This document shows positions 30,253 to 32,360 of a stretch of DNA of 32,360 nt, one piece after another. The translations under genes and the position numbers were made by a program. Location of the stretch: positions 1 through 32,360 of the forward strand of contig JAZNPP010000014.1 in the NCBI GenBank assembly GCA_045589695.1, given 5' to 3'. Positions within the stretch are counted from its first letter, which is position 1. Each line of letters opens with the position of its first letter. A model generated the notes under the pieces. That model worked only from the letters and a program-made list of their open reading frames with translations, was not told where the DNA came from and ran no database searches. The DNA is from HGM04593 sp045589695. Lineage in GTDB: Bacteria; Bacteroidota; Bacteroidia; Bacteroidales; Bacteroidaceae.

Positions 30253-32360
30253 TTACATCTCCTCAACTGCAGCCTGAGCAGCAGCCAAACGTGCGATAGG
30301 CACACGGAAAGGAGAACATGATACGTAGTTCAAACCTACTCTGTGGCAGAACTTAACAGACTCAGGCTCACCGCCGTGCTCACCGCAGATACCGCACTTG
30401 AGGTCGGGGTTTACGCCACGGCCCTTAGCTGTAGCCATCTCAACGAGCTGGCCTACACCTGTCTGGTCGAGTACCTGGAATGGGTCGTTCTTCAAGATCT
30501 TCTTGGGGAGGTAGATAGGCAAGAATGAGTTCACGTCGTCACGAGAGTAACCGAATGTCATCTGTGTCAAGTCGTTAGTACCGAATGAGAAGAACTGTGC
30601 CTGCTGAGCTATCTGGTCAGCTGTCAATGCTGCGCGTGGAATCTCAATCATTGTACCGATTGTGTATTCGACACGGTCGCCCTCGGCTGCGAAGAGAGCC
30701 TCTGCTGCCTCAACGATAGCGTTCTTCTGCTCCTCGAACTCATTGATGATACCTACGAGCGGTACCATGATTTCAGGGTAGATAACCTTGCCTTCCTTCT
30801 TCAGCTCAAGAGCTGCTCCGAGAATAGCTGTTGTCTGCATTCTTGTGATTTCCGGATATGTGTTACCCAGACGGCAACCGCGGTGACCGAGCATCGGGTT
30901 GAACTCCTCAAGAGACTTGACACGGCGCTGGACAGCCTCTACTGTCTTGCCCATAGCCTCGGCGAGCATTTGCTGGCCCTTAGCATCGTGCGGTACGAAC
31001 TCGTGGAGTGGCGGGTCAAGCAAACGAACAGTCACATGCAAGCCTTCCATTGCCTTGAAGATGCCGACGAAGTCAGCCTTCTGGTATGGCAGCAGCTTAG
31101 CGAGAGCAACCTCACGCTCCTTTGTTGTCTCGGCAAGAATCATCTCGCGCATTGCTTTGATCTTCTCGCCCTCGAAGAACATGTGTTCTGTACGGCAGAG
31201 ACCGATACCGATAGCGCCGAAGTCGCGCGCAACCTGTGCGTCGTGCGGAGTATCAGCGTTTGTGCGTACGCCCAAGCGCGCGTACTTGTCACAAATAGTC
31301 ATAAGTTCTGCGAAGTCACCGCTGAGCTCGGGAGCCTTAGTCTCAACCTTGCCCTCGATAACCTGGCCTGTAGAACCGTTCAAAGAGATATAGTCACCCT
31401 CGCTGAATGTGATGCCGTCAACGGTAAGAGTGCGCTTCTTGTAGTCGATAACCAATGTACCGGCACCTGATACACAGCATTTGCCCATACCGCGTGCAAC
31501 AACGGCAGCGTGAGATGTCATACCGCCGCGAGCTGTAAGGATACCCTGAGCGGCAGCCATGCCTGCGAGGTCCTCGGGAGAGGTCTCGATACGTACGAGT
31601 ACAACCTTCTCGCCGTCCTCGTTCCATTTCTCTGCGTCGTCAGCGAAGAATACGATGCGGCCTGTAGCTGCGCCCGGAGATGCGGGAAGACCGTTAGCGA
31701 TAACCTTAGCCTTTGCGAGAGCCGCAGTGTCGAATACGGGGTGGAGCAGCTCGTTGAGCTTCTCGGGCTCCATACGCTTCAGAACGGTCTTGTCGTCGAT
31801 AACGCCGTCACGGTAGAAGTCCATTGCGATCTTAACCATAGCCGCGCCGGTACGCTTGCCGTTACGTGTCTGCAAGAACCACAGTTTGCCCTCCTGAACA
31901 GTGAACTCCATGTCCTGCATGTCTTTGTAGTGGTTCTCAAGGCGTGTCTGGATAGCGTCGAGTTCCTTGTAGATTTCCGGCATTGCCTCTTCCATTGAAG
32001 GATACTTAGAAGCACGCTCCTCCTCGCTGATGTTCTGCAATGCAGCCCAACGCTGAGAACCGATCTTTGTAATCTGCTGAGGTGTACGGATACCTGCAAC
32101 AACGTCCTCGCCCTGTGCGTTGATAAGGTACTCGCCGTTGAAGAGGTTCTCGCCTGTAGCGGCGTCACGAGAGAAGCATACGCCGGTAGCGGATGTGTCG
32201 CCCATGTTACCGAATACCATCGCCTGAACAGAAACTGCTGTACCCCACTCATCAGGAATTTTCTCCATACGACGGTAGAGGATAGCGCGCTCGTTGTTCC
32301 AAGACTCGAACACAGCGCAAACAGCGCCCCACAACTGCTCGTAAGCGTCTGTCGGGAAAT
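30253..32360 (-). CDS. ppdK: pyruvate phosphate dikinase, C-terminal part (cut by window edge)
   Basis: PPDK converts pyruvate, ATP and phosphate to PEP, AMP and diphosphate, and often runs in either direction in anaerobes. About 702 residues are in the window; the N-terminal ATP-grasp part continues beyond base 32360, since the frame stays open to the edge (FPTDAYEQLWGAV). The phospho-swivel His is in GGMTSHAA (His codon at 31510-31512). The C-terminal barrel shows HDAQVARDFGAIGIGLCRTEHMFF, MLGHRGCRLG, and GICGEHGGEP with the catalytic Cys (codon 30385-30387). The full protein is usually about 900 residues. A strongly biased codon choice fits high expression. A GC-rich hairpin follows the stop. 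Confidence 0.97.
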   Translation of the reverse strand, partial: FPTDAYEQLWGAVCAVFESWNNERAILYRRMEKIPDEWGTAVSVQAMVFGNMGDTSATGVCFSRDAATGENLFNGEYLINAQGEDVVAGIRTPQQITKIGSQRWAALQNISEEERASKYPSMEEAMPEIYKELDAIQTRLENHYKDMQDMEFTVQEGKLWFLQTRNGKRTGAAMVKIAMDFYRDGVIDDKTVLKRMEPEKLNELLHPVFDTAALAKAKVIANGLPASPGAATGRIVFFADDAEKWNEDGEKVVLVRIETSPEDLAGMAAAQGILTARGGMTSHAAVVARGMGKCCVSGAGTLVIDYKKRTLTVDGITFSEGDYISLNGSTGQVIEGKVETKAPELSGDFAELMTICDKYARLGVRTNADTPHDAQVARDFGAIGIGLCRTEHMFFEGEKIKAMREMILAETTKEREVALAKLLPYQKADFVGIFKAMEGLHVTVRLLDPPLHEFVPHDAKGQQMLAEAMGKTVEAVQRRVKSLEEFNPMLGHRGCRLGNTYPEITRMQTTAILGAALELKKEGKVIYPEIMVPLVGIINEFEEQKNAIVEAAEALFAAEGDRVEYTIGTMIEIPRAALTADQIAQQAQFFSFGTNDLTQMTFGYSRDDVNSFLPIYLPKKILKNDPFQVLDQTGVGQLVEMATAKGRGVNPDLKCGICGEHGGEPESVKFCHRVGLNYVSCSPFRVPIARLAAAQAAVEEM

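Noticed and set aside
1..32360. CRISPR arrays, tRNA or rRNA genes, insertion sequences
   Set aside because: I found no regularly spaced repeats, no tRNA-like cloverleaf or conserved rRNA segments, and no transposase or integrase in any frame.

Overview
The window looks like a chromosomal segment of a member of the Bacteroidales, probably a gut- or host-associated species. I cannot name the genus. The clues are several promoters of the Bacteroidetes type (TTG, about 17-20 bases, then TAnnTTTG), a fused FeoA-FeoB iron transporter, a CHU_C/type IX secretion sorting domain, a LysM-PBP1 protein, a Bacteroidetes histone-H1-like small protein, and the Bacteroidetes form of the sialic acid pathway (lyase, AGE epimerase and a mutarotase-transporter fusion).

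Layout: bases 1-374 are noncoding with two strong hairpins. Bases 375-2420 (minus) hold rfbA and a nucleotidyltransferase/GHMP-kinase-like fusion. A short histone-H1-like gene (2920-3096) follows under its own promoter and terminator. A large secreted GH2 beta-galactosidase (3534-7583), a terminator hairpin, and rfbC-rfbD-rfbB (to 10230) follow on the plus strand, so the dTDP-rhamnose genes are split into two opposite groups. On the minus strand lie an outer-membrane beta-barrel protein and a LysM-PBP1 protein (10261-12779). On the plus strand come a CHU_C-domain secreted protein, uvrA and a flavin-reductase-like protein (13085-17277).

After a long bidirectional terminator come a small secreted protein (minus) and a YbaN/DUF454 membrane protein (plus). 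Then comes a minus-strand iron/redox operon: feoAB, a hemerythrin-like protein, and a LuxR-type regulator whose receiver domain has lost its phosphoacceptor Asp. A perfect 26-bp palindrome overlaps the feoAB promoter. Just beyond it is a short plus-strand promoter-to-terminator unit that may encode a small RNA.

Next come a Lys/Asn-rich small secreted protein, and then a sialic acid utilisation operon read on the minus strand: nanL (lyase), AGE epimerase, and a kelch mutarotase-SSS symporter fusion. An HGSNAT-like acyltransferase lies upstream of it. trmO (plus), a 508-base gene-poor stretch with an imperfect nested inverted repeat, and the C-terminal three quarters of pyruvate phosphate dikinase (minus, cut by the window edge) close the window.

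The beta-galactosidase with a carbohydrate-binding-like tail and the sialic acid operon fit harvesting of host glycans. No sialidase, SusC/D pair, GlcNAc kinase or mobile element is seen. Most genes are ordinary for this group. The parts most worth a second look are the Feo/hemerythrin/regulator operon with its palindrome, the candidate small RNA, and the nucleotidyltransferase/GHMP fusion beside rfbA.
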